DNA from: Pseudomonadota bacterium
GTDB taxonomy: Bacteria > Pseudomonadota > Alphaproteobacteria > Rhizobiales > Xanthobacteraceae
Reading direction: 5' to 3'
NCBI GenBank assembly: GCA_023449855.1
Contig: JAEXHR010000322.1
Span: 1-34,047, forward strand
Length of the DNA stretch: 34,047 nucleotides
Under the pieces are notes generated by a model, which made no database searches, was not told the DNA's origin, and was given only the letters and a program-made list of their open reading frames with translations. Position numbers and translations under genes: made by a program. Positions 1 to 12,100 of the stretch are shown in pieces; position 1 is the first letter of the stretch, and every line of letters begins with the position of its first letter.

Positions 1-115
1 GATCATATGGAAAGTTCTAGTTCCAGAGCTAGGCGCAGACATAGAAGCTCACAGCAGTTCATCAGGTCTGCTATCGATACCCGACCGCTAAGCTGCTTCG
101 CCAGATGCGGTCTGC
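1..115. other. Truncated region upstream of the giant RTX ORF
   Basis: No complete gene is visible. In the frame of the giant ORF there is a TAA at 89-91. The codons after it read AASPDAVCLSLTVN, which fits the strand that normally precedes the LVLSIAGSEDRI part of an RTX-associated module. The codons before the TAA do not resemble RTX sequence in any frame. The region is therefore either the scar of a lesion in the giant gene or a junction with unrelated DNA. Confidence 0.4.
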
Positions 116-3100
116 TTGTCGCTTACGGTCAATCGCGGTGGCTATGTCGACCTCGTTCTTTCGATCGCGGGAAGTGAAGACCGGATTACGATCGAAGAGG
201 GCGTCAACGCTGAATACAACCGCATTGAGCAGTTCCGTTTCGCCGACGGAAGCGTCAAGAGTCTCGCCGATATAAAGGCGCGTGTCACCCGCTTATCCGG
301 CATTATGGCAAGTGGTAAGGTTATTAGCGGCATATTGAGCTCCGCTGCTGACGAGACCCTTGATGCTTCCGCCCATACGGCGGGGACGTTTCTCAACGGT
401 GATGGCGGTTATGATACGCTCATTGGAAGTAAATTCGCGGATATTCTGATCGGCGGTCTTGGAAATGACAACCTGGACGGCGGTGGAGGCGCAGATGTCT
501 ACCGCTTCTCGGCTGGTTTCGGTCAGGACGTTATCCTGGAACTGGTCGAAGACGGGACAAACAATGTCATTGAGTTTGATAGCTCACTCATAGCAAGCAA
601 CCTGATCATAGAAGCTAATGTAGAAACGGGCGATGACGGCTCGATAAACTTTGGCAAGGGGCGGATTCGGTTTTCCGGCGCTGATGATCGCATCAGTTTC
701 TCCGATCTCGACGTGCTGTCTGAAATTCGTTTCGCGGACGGCATGGTTCTTGGACGGCGCCAGATTGCAGATCGAGCTATCCCCAATCAAACGGTCGATC
801 GACAGGCCAATGACCTAGAAAAGACCAGCGCTGATGGCGTGAACGGTACTGATGCCGATGACTATATTAACGGTCGCGACGGCGAGGACGTCCTTACCGG
901 TGGTGCGGGCAACGATACACTCGAGGGCAATGGCGGAGCCGACGTACTCATCGGAGGCACTGGCAGTGATGTCCTTTCCGGTGGCGCCGGTGGCGACATT
1001 TACCGCTTCTCGCGCGGCGATGGAGAAGATCGCATCAGTGATTTTGTTGAGGAGATCGCGGTAAATATCGTTAAATTTGATGCCACTGTCGAACAGGCAA
1101 AGGTGTCAGTTTTAACCGAGAACGCGGATCTGACCGGAACCTTTTATCTTTCCGTTGCCGGCAGCGAGGATCGGATATGGATCCAGCGATCTGAACGTGA
1201 CCCGGTTATTTCGGAGTTTCACTTCGCCGATGGAACGGTCTGGAAGGCGACTGATATCGAGGCGCGGCTGACTTACGCGCAGAAGCCGACAATAACCAGT
1301 TCGGTGAACGGTACTCGCATGGTCGGAACGGCTGGTAGCGATGTTTTGACCGGAACGGCTGGTCCCGACGACATCGTTGGCCACTCAGCTGTGGAATGGA
1401 AGCCTGTTGGCGATAATTTGCTTGTAAACGGTAGTTTTGAACAATGGGCGTCCAATGCCGTTGCGGGCAAAGGCGGATATCGGGCGACCACATTGCCCGG
1501 CTGGATTCGCCTTTCGGGAGCAGAGGCGAATAGTTTTCTTGGTGTCGAGATCAAGGCATCATCGTATGCAGACGTGGTGACACTGGATGGTGGCTACTGG
1601 CTGGATCTTGATGGAAAAGATGATGGCATTCGGGATGGTGATCCGCGCAGTAACCTCCACATTGCGCAGGATATATCCGACCTTCAGTTGGGCGAGATTT
1701 TGATGGTTAGCTTCGACTCGTCGCGGGGCAACAACACCACCAGCGCTTCTTTTGATGTATTGTGGAATGGAGAAGTCGTTGCGGCAGTGAACCGCACGTT
1801 CCGCGCTATGGAGCGATCCTCTATTCTGCTCGCCGCCCAACAGGGAAAGAATCGTTTGGAGTTCAGGGGAACTGGATATCCAGACGACTATGGTGCCGCG
1901 CTGGATAACGTTGTTCTAATGCGAGTGACGAGTGCTCCATCTAATATGAACGGGGATGACCAGCTATCCGGGCTCGGTGGCGATGATATTATCAGAGGCG
2001 ACAATGGCAACGACGTTATATCCGGCGGGAGTGGGAACGACCTTCTGGCCGGATTCGGTGGCCGCGACACGATAACTGGAGATTCTGGAAATGACGACCT
2101 CTCCGGTGGTGCTGGAGACGACGAACTTTTCGGTGGCGACGGAAACGATGTGTATCGTTTCTCAAAGGGAGACGGTCAGGACAAAATATCGGATGAGGCA
2201 GGTGATGACCGTATCCTGTTCGCTGCAGGGATCACCGAAGGCAATGTGGTTGTTCGGCTTTCCAGTGATTTTACCACGCTCGTGGTAACATTTACTGACA
2301 GTGCTGACAGGATTACCATCTCCAACGGTTTGGCGGACGATGGGAGAGCGATTGAGTCCTTTGTTTTTGCTGACGGTGTTACCTGGTCGCTAGCCCAAAT
2401 TCAGGAGCGCGCCAGAGCGGCCACGCCAAACAATGATTTTATCCGTGGTTCCTTGCGAAGCGAGATCCTGACTGGTGGCGCGGGCGACGATCACGTTCTG
2501 TCTCAAGGAAACGGCGATACCCTTGTCGGAGGTCCGGGCAACGACATCCTGACTGGAGCAGAGGGCGCTGATATTCTGATTGGCGGAACGGGCGACGACC
2601 GTCTGCTCGGAGGCGATGGAAACGATGTTTATCGCTGGGGACGTGGCGAGGGTAATGATACAATCTTTGACACCGGCGGCATTGATCGGGTGGAGTTGTT
2701 GAGGGGCATCACGCCCGACGAAATAAAGGTCACTGCGGTCGACGCTTTGACCCTTGTCCTGCAAATCCGCGATACAGGCGAGCAACTGACGCTAAGCAAG
2801 GTGCTTTCCACATCCGCAAACGTCATAGAGAACATTGATTTTGCTGATGGAACGATCTGGAGCGCACCGGAGCTGCGCAATCAGTCTTTTATTGGCAGCA
2901 AAGCAACGGATACGATAGTCGGAACGACAAATGCGGACAGGATCGACGGTCGCGGTGGGAATGATCGCTTAGATGGAGACAATGGCGATGACATTCTCCT
3001 AGGTGGAGACGGCAACGACGTTCTCAACGGTGGAGGTGGGGCTGATCGCCTGATAGGCGGACCTGGCGATGACCGGCAGACTGGCGGCAAAGGAGCGGAT

Positions 3101-6100
3101 ACCTATGTATTTGCCGCCGGTGACGGCGTCGATAGCATCATCGATCAGGGCGATGACTCGATCAACATCCTACGTATCGAGGGCTATGGTCTCAACGCCA
3201 TACGTTTCGGCGCGCAGGGACGCGATCTCGTAATCCGCTTTGCGGGCAGTACAGATCGCATCATTGTGCTCAATACGCTCGGCGACAGCGAGGCGGATCG
3301 CATCGGAGCTTTCGAGATCGTCGACGACGCGACCACTTTATCACTTACTGATATCGTTACTCGGCTTGTGGATGATGTTGCCGTTACTGGACAATGGCTT
3401 GTCGGTGGTTTAGGCGCGGATGTTTTGGTTGGCGGCGGTGGCGACGACTATCTGAAGGGTGGGGCAGGGGCGGACATCCTTAGTGGTGGGGCAGGTGACG
3501 ACCATTTTGCCGACGTCTCAGCGGACGACGCTGTCGACAGCCTGACGGGCGGTATTGGTCGCGATATTTATTATTATCTGCCGGTCCGGGACGATGGGGT
3601 GACCGTGGTTGCCGATGTCATCACCGATTTTGCGGCAGGTGCGGATGGTGACATCATCCGTCTCTCGAGCAGCAACCCCAATCCCTTCGAGGGCGGCGGG
3701 ATATTGCTTGCACAATTGGGCAGCGACACTCTCGTCATACGCCGTTCGGCGGCAGGTCCAGATCAGGTTTTGGTGCGGCTGCTGAATGTCGACGCGACAG
3801 CGTTAACTCCTGCAAATTTCGACGGCTTACCGATTGCAATCGATAACTCGATCAGCATCAACGACGACGATGCGGATCATATTCTCAATGGTAGCACGCT
3901 CGATGATCGCATCTATGGCAATGGCGGCGCTGACACGATTAGTGGCTTTAATGGAAACGACCGCTTGGCAGGCGGGGCTGATAACGATGTCATCGACGGT
4001 GGACTCGGTAACGACCTCATCGCTGGCCAAGACGGCAACGACCGGATTATCGGCGGGGCAGGAAGCGACGTCATATCGGGTGGCTCTGGAGATGATATTA
4101 TCATCGGATATGGCGACGGGAGCCAACCGACCGACGTAGATGTCTTTGAAGGAGGCACGGGCGACGACAAGCTCTACGGCGGTGCCGGAACTGACATATA
4201 TCGCTTCGCGCGTGGCGACGGTCGCGATACGATTATCGATCTTGGCGGAACCGATCGTATCGAATTTGCCACTGGCATTTCCGCCGCCGATATCAGCGTC
4301 GGACAGATCGGGCGTGATATCGAACTGCGCATCGCCAATGACGGTGGGCGGATTCGTGTGACCGGAGCCCTGAACGGCACGGCGACCATTGAGACGATCG
4401 TCTTCGCGGACGGCTCGGCCTGGGACTGGAGCGAGGTCTTGTCACGATCGACGATCACCAGCGCCGGTGATGATACCATTACCCTGCCGGTGGCCTTCGG
4501 CCGAGACCTGATCGTCAATGGCGATTTCAGCCAGTTCCTGCCCGCCGATGTGCTCGGCTATACCGGCACCAGTGTCCGCCTGCGCTCTGTCGCGGGATGG
4601 ACCGAGGCCAACCGTCGGGACTTCGAATATCAGACCGATAGCGAGGGCTATTGGCTCGATATGGAGGAATTCTATGCCCATATGGACATTCACCAGGCTC
4701 TGAACGGCCTGACGGCGGGCCAGCAACTCGCGTTGCAGTTCGACTACAAGCGCCCGGACGGGGCGCCGACCAGCGGGCTTTCCGTCTTCTGGAACGGCGT
4801 CAGCCTAACCGCGATGACCGTCGACAACGGCGAATGGCAGACCGCGACGATCTTCGTCACAGCGGCCGAGGGCGCGAACGCGCTGCGCTTCCTCTCGTCC
4901 GGAGCCTCGTCGACGGCCGGTGTCGGCCTCGACAACGTCCATCTCTACGTCGTCGGCTCGCAGCCGGGCGGCACGCTCCTCGGCAAGGCCGGCAATGACA
5001 CGCTCCAGGGTGGCAGCGGCAACGACACGCTGAGTGGCGGGACTGGCGGCGACCTCCTGATCGGCGCGACTGGAGACGACACTTATCTCTTCGCGCGCGG
5101 CGACGGACAGGACGCCATCCGCGACACCGATGGCGTGAACACGCTCAGCTTTGCGGCGGGAATTCTCCCGGCTGAGGTGCGTGTGGTGTCCGGTCCCACC
5201 AATCTAGTCTTGGAAATCATCGGGACGGGTGATCGCATCGACCTAGGCACGCCCGCGCGAGCCGGCATGGGTGTTTCGCGCGTCGTCTTCGCCGATGGCA
5301 CGATCTGGAACGAGGCTACGTTGATCGCGATGGCCCGGGCGCCAACGAACGGCGACGACATCATCCGTGGAGATGAGCTCGACAATGTGCTCTCTGGCGG
5401 AGCCGGCGACGACCTCCTGGTCGGTAATGAAGGAGCGGACACTCTTGATGGTGGTCCCGGAAACGATCTTCTCGAAGGTGGGGCTGGCGACGACACCTAC
5501 CTGTTCGGAGCAAATGGCGGGCACGATCGGATATCGGACACTGGCGGCAACGATACGCTCGTCCTCGCTGTTGGCATCGGTCCGTCCGATATCGCGGTGG
5601 CTCAAAGCCGCGATGGCGCGGACTTTACGCTGATCGTCAAGGCGACGGGCGCGCGGGTGACGATCGAGAACGCCCTCACGACGGGCAAGATCAAAACCAT
5701 CCGGTTTGCCGACGACACGACCTGGACGACGGATGAACTCATCGCACGGGCATCAAGCTTCGCAGATGACGTACTGACCGGCGATGCCGGAGCGAACGTG
5801 ATGATCGGTGGACTAGGTAACGACCATCTGTCGGGCCGCGCAGGGAACGATACCTACCGCTTCGCGCGCGGCGACGGCAGCGATGTCATCGACGACAAGT
5901 CCTCGTCCGCCGCAGATCGGCTCGAAATCACCGGCTACGCCGCCGCTGAGATCAGCTTCCATCGCTTCGCCGCCGACAGTGATGATGTCGCGATCCGTTT
6001 TGCCCGAACGACCGACCAGATTGTCATCGTTGATGGGCTTGGGGCCAATTCGGCGGGCATTGAGGCGATCGTGCTTGCAGACGGTACAACCTTCACCGTC

Positions 6101-9100
6101 AACGATATGCGGCTTGCGATCCTTGCAAGCCTTTCGACTGACGGCAACGACGTCATCATCGGCACGGATGCGGGCGACACGCTCGCCGGCGGCAAGGGCA
6201 GCGATCTGCTCCGCGGAGGTTCCGGCGACGACACCTATGTCTATCGCCGCGGCGACGGTGATGACCGCATCGAAGGGGTCGGTGCGGGCGCCGATACCGT
6301 CCGGCTATCCGACTACAACGCCGGGGATATCGTGTCGGCCGTGCGGGCTGGTCCCGACAGCAACGATCTTGTCGTCACCTTCTCGGGTGTCGGCGATCGC
6401 ATTGTGCTGATCAACGCCCTCTCCTCGTTGAATTCCCCATATAGCAGCCTCGCGCTGCGGTTTGCCGATGGCACTGTCTGGAACCGCGACGCAATGCGAG
6501 CCCGTGTCCTGTCTGATATCGACAGCGCCGGGAACGACAATGCTTATGGCTTCGACGGTGCGGACACCTTCGTGGTGCGAGCCGGTGATGACCTCCTGTC
6601 AGGCGGCGAGGGCGCGGACCTCTACCAGTTCGGCCGTGGCTCGGGCCATGACACGATTGTCGATCCCGGTTCATCTGGCGCCGACCGCGTGCAGTTACTC
6701 GACTTCGCCTCGACAGAGGCGAGCGTCGAGCAGCTCTATCGCGGATCGGAAGCGATCATTATCCGCTTCACCGGCCACGCCACTGCGAGCCTGACCGTCT
6801 TCGACGCGCTCTCGAACGACGCCAAGGGCATCGAGAGCTATGTCTTCTCTGACGGCGTCACATGGACCAAGGATACTCTAAGGACGGTTCTAGGCAACCG
6901 CGCGCCGATGGCGCTGGGTGACGGTTTCTATTCGGTCACGACCGGTGCCGAGATCGTCCTGAAGGCGACGGACATTCTCCGCAACGACTTCGACGCCGAT
7001 GGCGACACGCTCACCATCGTTGACGTGAACGCCGGCGGTACCGGTACCGCGACGATCGATGCCCAGGGCAACATCCGCTATATGGCAGCGAACGGCTATT
7101 ACGGGCCGGCCACGATCAGATACACGATCTCCGACGGCCACAACGGTTTCGCCACGGCCGCGATCGACCTGCGCGTGCGCCCGCTCGCGACGGCCTATGC
7201 CGACTCCGGCTTCACGGTCGCGGAGGACTCCTCTCTCGTCATACGGGTCGAGCGCCTGCTGGCGAACGACCTCGATGGCGACCGTATGATCGTCGGTCAG
7301 GTCTATGGTGCCGTGAATGGCTCGGTCTCATTGTCGAGCGACGGAAATATCTCTTTCACGCCCACTGCCAACTTCAACGGCACGGCGGAATTCACTTATG
7401 TGGCGAACACGCCGGAAGGCGGCCGGGCCGAGGCCAAGGTCGCGATCCAGGTGACGCCCGTGAACGATGCGCCCGTCGCGCACAACGACTCCGCATCCGC
7501 GATCGCGGAAGGCGCGAGCTTCACGCTCGACCCGCGCACTCTGCTTGCCAACGACGCCGATGTTGATGGTGAATGGTTGTCGATCCAGTCGGTCCAATCG
7601 AATGCCGATGTCATCGCCACGATTGGTGAGGACGGGCTGATCCATGTCGCTCCGCGCGCCTATTTCTGGGGCAACGCCTATTTCGACTACACCGTCGTCG
7701 ATCTGAGCGGCGCGACCTCGACGGCACGCGTCAGCTTCACGGTCACTCCGGTCAACGATCCCCCGGAGCTCCACGACGATCGCTTCGACACGACGGATGC
7801 CGGCGATCCGATCCGCGAGGACAATCCGATTGTCATCGGCTCCGATCGCCTGCTTGCCAACGATATCGAGCATGACCGCGATCCTATGGCGGTCGTCGCG
7901 GTCCGCAACAGCAATGGCGGGACTGCCCGCCTTCTTGAAAACGGGACAGTGCTGTTCACGCCGTTTACGGACTTCAATGGCGACGCCTGGTTCGAATACC
8001 AGGTCGATGATGGGCAAGGCGGGACTGCCTGGGCGCGGGCCACCCTCGTCTATCAGCCCGTCAACGATTTGCCTGTCGCGCGCGACGACAAATACACCTC
8101 GCAGGCGCTCCCAATGCTGCGTGGGTTCGAAGATACTGCGATCGAGATCCCGATCATCGAGCTCCTGAAGAATGATTTCGATCCCGAAGGGTTCTCGGTT
8201 CGCTTCGAGAGCGTCGGCAACGCCATTCACGGCGACGTCCAGATCACCGAGCACGGCACGATAATCTTCACGCCGGATGCCGACTATTGGGGCGAGGCTA
8301 CCTTCGGCTACCTCGTCTCGGACAATGAAGGAGCCGTTGACGGCGGAACCGTCACGCTGTGGTTCGAGAATGTAGGCGATGCGCCGCCGGTTGCGAACCG
8401 CGATACGATTTACGTAAACGAGGATATTCCTTTCGTTATTCCGATCGCGACGGTCCTCGCCAATGACACTGATATCGATCGCGACCCGATTCAGTTCCTT
8501 GGTTGGCGGTACGCGACAGACGTCGACCTTATGCGGTTTGGTGGCGAATACACCCGGAAGGTCAATGGCATCGCCGAGTTTGACGCCGACGGAAATCTGG
8601 TCTTCACGCCGAACCGCGACGCAACCAACAGCACGGGTATCGTCTATCGCATCTCCGACGGCGCCGTTGGCGAGACCGAAGGTTATGTCGATTTCATCAT
8701 CGTTCCGAGCAACGATGATCCGACCGTGGGCGAGGATGTGGGCTTCGTGACGCCGCTCGACGCGCCGCTGGTGTTTCGGGTTAGCGACCTCTTGGCCAAC
8801 GACTTCGACGTTGAACAGGCCGATCGGGATGGCGACGGCATCATCGACGACGATCTCGACAACCCGAAACGGCCGCGTCCGACCTTTGTCGGCATCGACG
8901 GCGTCTACGATGCGGATGCCCTCGCGCTCGGACAGCGTAATTCTATTGGCGAGGCCGCGGTCATCGACTGGGCCGGCGAGAAGTTCATCGTCGTGCGCTT
9001 TGCCCCCGGCTTCACCGGCAATGTCGCCGTCGAATACCGCATCGCCGACACGGAAGGGGCGACCGATACCGGCTTCGCCTTGGCGCATGTCGCAGCCACC

Positions 9101-12100
9101 TATGGCGGCACGCTCACCGGTTCGTCCTGGCCCGACTATATTGGCGGCACCCCCGTTGCCGATTTCATCAAGGCCCTAGCTGGCCACGACTACATCCTCG
9201 CCGGCGATGGCAATGACCGGATCGAAGGCGGAAGCGGTAACGACTTCATCGATGCCGGATCGGGTGACGACTGGATAGATGGTGGTGACGGCGCGGATCA
9301 TATCGATGGCGGGCTCGGGTTTGACACGATCAGCTTCGAGAGCTCGGACTTTGCCGTTCGCGCCGATCTGGAATCACGTGTCGGCCAGGGCGGTTATGCT
9401 CAGGGAGACAGCTATCTCGGCATCGAGGTGGTGATCGGTTCTCATTATGCAGACCAGATCGGTGGCGATGCAGGCGGCAATCTGCTGGAAGGGCGCGCCG
9501 GCAACGACTTTCTCGAAGGGCGCGCGGGCGACGACACGCTGCGCGGCGGAGATGGCGACGACGTGCTCGCCGGCGGCGCCGGCGCAGACCTCCTCGACGG
9601 TGGAGCCGCAAACGACACGGCCGATTACAGCTTCGGATCGGTCGGCGTCTCGATCTCACTTACCACCGGTACTGCCCATGGCGGCGACGCTGAGGGCGAT
9701 GTCCTTGTCGATATCGAGAACCTCACCGGGACAGATGCCGATGACACGCTGGAAGGCGATGCCGGCGGAAACGTCCTGTCGGGCGGTCGCGGCAACGACA
9801 CCCTGATTGGCGGAGCAGGCGACGACACCCTGATCGGAGGGCGCGGTGCGGATCAGTTGATCGGAGGCGGCGGGTCCGACATCGCCGACTACACGCTGTC
9901 CGCGGAAAGCGTGACCGTCGACATGCTTAACGGCGCGGCAGGCGGCGGCGACGCGCTTGGCGACGCATTCACCGGTATCGAGATCGTCCAGGGCTCCCAC
10001 CACAACGATGTGATCCGCGGCGACGATGGCGACAACCGCATCCGCGGCGGCCGTGGCGCCGACGTCATTGACGGTCGTGGTGGTTTCGACATCGCAGATT
10101 ACAGCAGCGCCGATGGGGGCATCTCCGTCAATCTCGGCACAGGCCTGGGTACGGCCGGAGAAGCCGCCGGCGACCAATTGGCCTCGATCGAAATGGTGGT
10201 CGGCTCGCTCTGGGCGGATCAGTTGACCGGGAGTAGCGGTGACGACCGGTTCCAAGGCCTCCGCGGCAACGATCTCATTGCCGGTGGTGCGGGTTCCGAC
10301 ACCTATCTCTTTGGGTTCGATGATGGCCGGGATGTCCTTGTCGAGAACGGCGCCTCGGGCGACCTCGACCGGCTCGTCCTGTCATCCGCAATCGCTCCGA
10401 AGGACGTCTCGGTCATCCGGGACGGCAATGACCTCCTGCTCGAGTTCGAGCGTCAGGATGGCATCCTTGTCGATACGGTTCGCGTCACCAACCACTTCCT
10501 CGGGTCTGAAACGGGGATCGAAGAGGTCGTTTTCGCCAACGGAATAGTGTGGGATCGCGACCGGCTCGACGAGCTCCAGCGCCTTGGCCGCTTCAACGCC
10601 GCCGACGATATCGTGCGTCTCGGCTTTGAGGACAAGATCGTCGTCATTGATCCGCTCACCCTTATGGCGAACGACATCGAGGTCGGGGCGGGCGCGCTCA
10701 CGCTTGTCGGCGTCGGTCACGCCGTCAACGCTACCGTGCGTTTCCGTGAGGACGGCAAAATCGATTTCCTCGGCGCGCAGGACTTCAACGGCGACGGCTA
10801 TTTCAACTACACGGTGCGCGACCAGTTCGGCCGCGAATCCTCGGCCCGCGTCGAAGTCAACCTAGCGCCCGTCAACGACGCGCCGACAGCGGTCAACGAC
10901 CCGATGGTCTATGTCATCGAAGATCAGGTGTTGCGTATCCGTATCGATAGCCTTCTCGCCAACGATTTTGATGTCGATGGCGACGCGGAACTGGAAGACC
11001 TGCAGCTCATCGAAATCTCGCCGCTAACCAATGACGCCGGTGCTGCGATCGATCCCTTCAAGGATAGCGATCACCGCTTCACCGCGACGAATGCGACGGC
11101 CAATATCTCCGGCGACTATATCGAGTTCCGTCTGCGCCCTGACTATTTCGGGCCGGCGGGCTTCGTCTACACGCTGAGGGATCGCAGCGGCGCCACGTCG
11201 ACGGCGCGCGCGGAGATCTCCGTCGCTCCGGTGAACGACGCGCCGCGCGATCGCGACACCGCGCATTGGATCAGGCTCGGCCTGGATACGACGATCACCG
11301 TCGCCGACCTCATGGCCAACACCTTCGACATCGAAGGCGACGGCTTCACCTTCGTCGGTCTGCATGACGGTCTCGACAACAACCCCGGCAACAACGGCAG
11401 TGTCGTCTTTGATGAGGCGACCGGACGGATCACCTTCTCGCCATGGGATCTCGGGGTCGCGAGTATCGAATACGACGTGATCGACGCGCGCGGCGCCGGC
11501 GCCACGCTGACCTATCACTTCAAGGTCCGACCGCTCAATGATCCACCGAATGCCAACAACGACTACGGCCTGCGCACGCTCGAAGATCAGATCCTGATCA
11601 TCGATCCGGCGTCGCTCCTCGCCAATGACACGGACGAGAACGGTGATACGCTGGTCATCCAGAGCATCGCGCGCTTTGCCGATGGTGGCAAAGTCCGTCT
11701 ACGCGAGGACGGCAAGATCGAATTTCGGCCGACCGCCGACTACAATGGCGCCGCAGGCTTCTCGTACACGATCAGCGATGGGCGTGGCGGGACCTCGTCC
11801 GCTTATGTCAACATCACTGTGCTGCCGCGCAACGAAGGCCCGATCCTGCGCAACGACCTTGTGACGGGTCTGGAGGACGGCTCGTTCTTCGTCATCCCGG
11901 CGGAGGCCTTCGGCAATGACGTCGAACCCGACGGCGACGTGTTGTTCTTCAAGCGCTCCAGCATCCTCGGGATCGTCGACCATCGCTTTCTCTCGGCGGA
12001 CTACACCGTCGATGCCGCCATGACCGATGGATCGCCTCTGCCATCCTGGCTGCATTTCGACCCGGCGACTATGCGCTTCACTGGCTCGCCGCCTGTGGGC

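Larger units (their letters stand above)
116..6895 (+). repeat. RTX block A with about 13 calcium-binding related modules
   Basis: Each module has several glycine/aspartate nonapeptides (for example GGAGNDTLEGNGGADVL), a motif like DVYRFSKGDGQDKISD, a beta region ending LVLSIxGxxDRI, and a closing FADGTxW. I count about thirteen, the first only as its C-terminal half. One module (about 3540-3830) has instead a YYYLPVRDD...VITDFAAG...DIIRL region, closer to the serralysin / VCA0849-type C-terminal target domain. Nonapeptides of this type bind calcium and fold as parallel beta rolls outside the cell. Confidence 0.88.

Noticed and set aside
7328..9088. 586-codon open frame on the - strand inside the giant gene
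   Set aside because: It is antisense to well-defined cadherin-like repeats. Its product has no family motif, and long antisense frames are expected in GC-rich DNA with rare stop codons.
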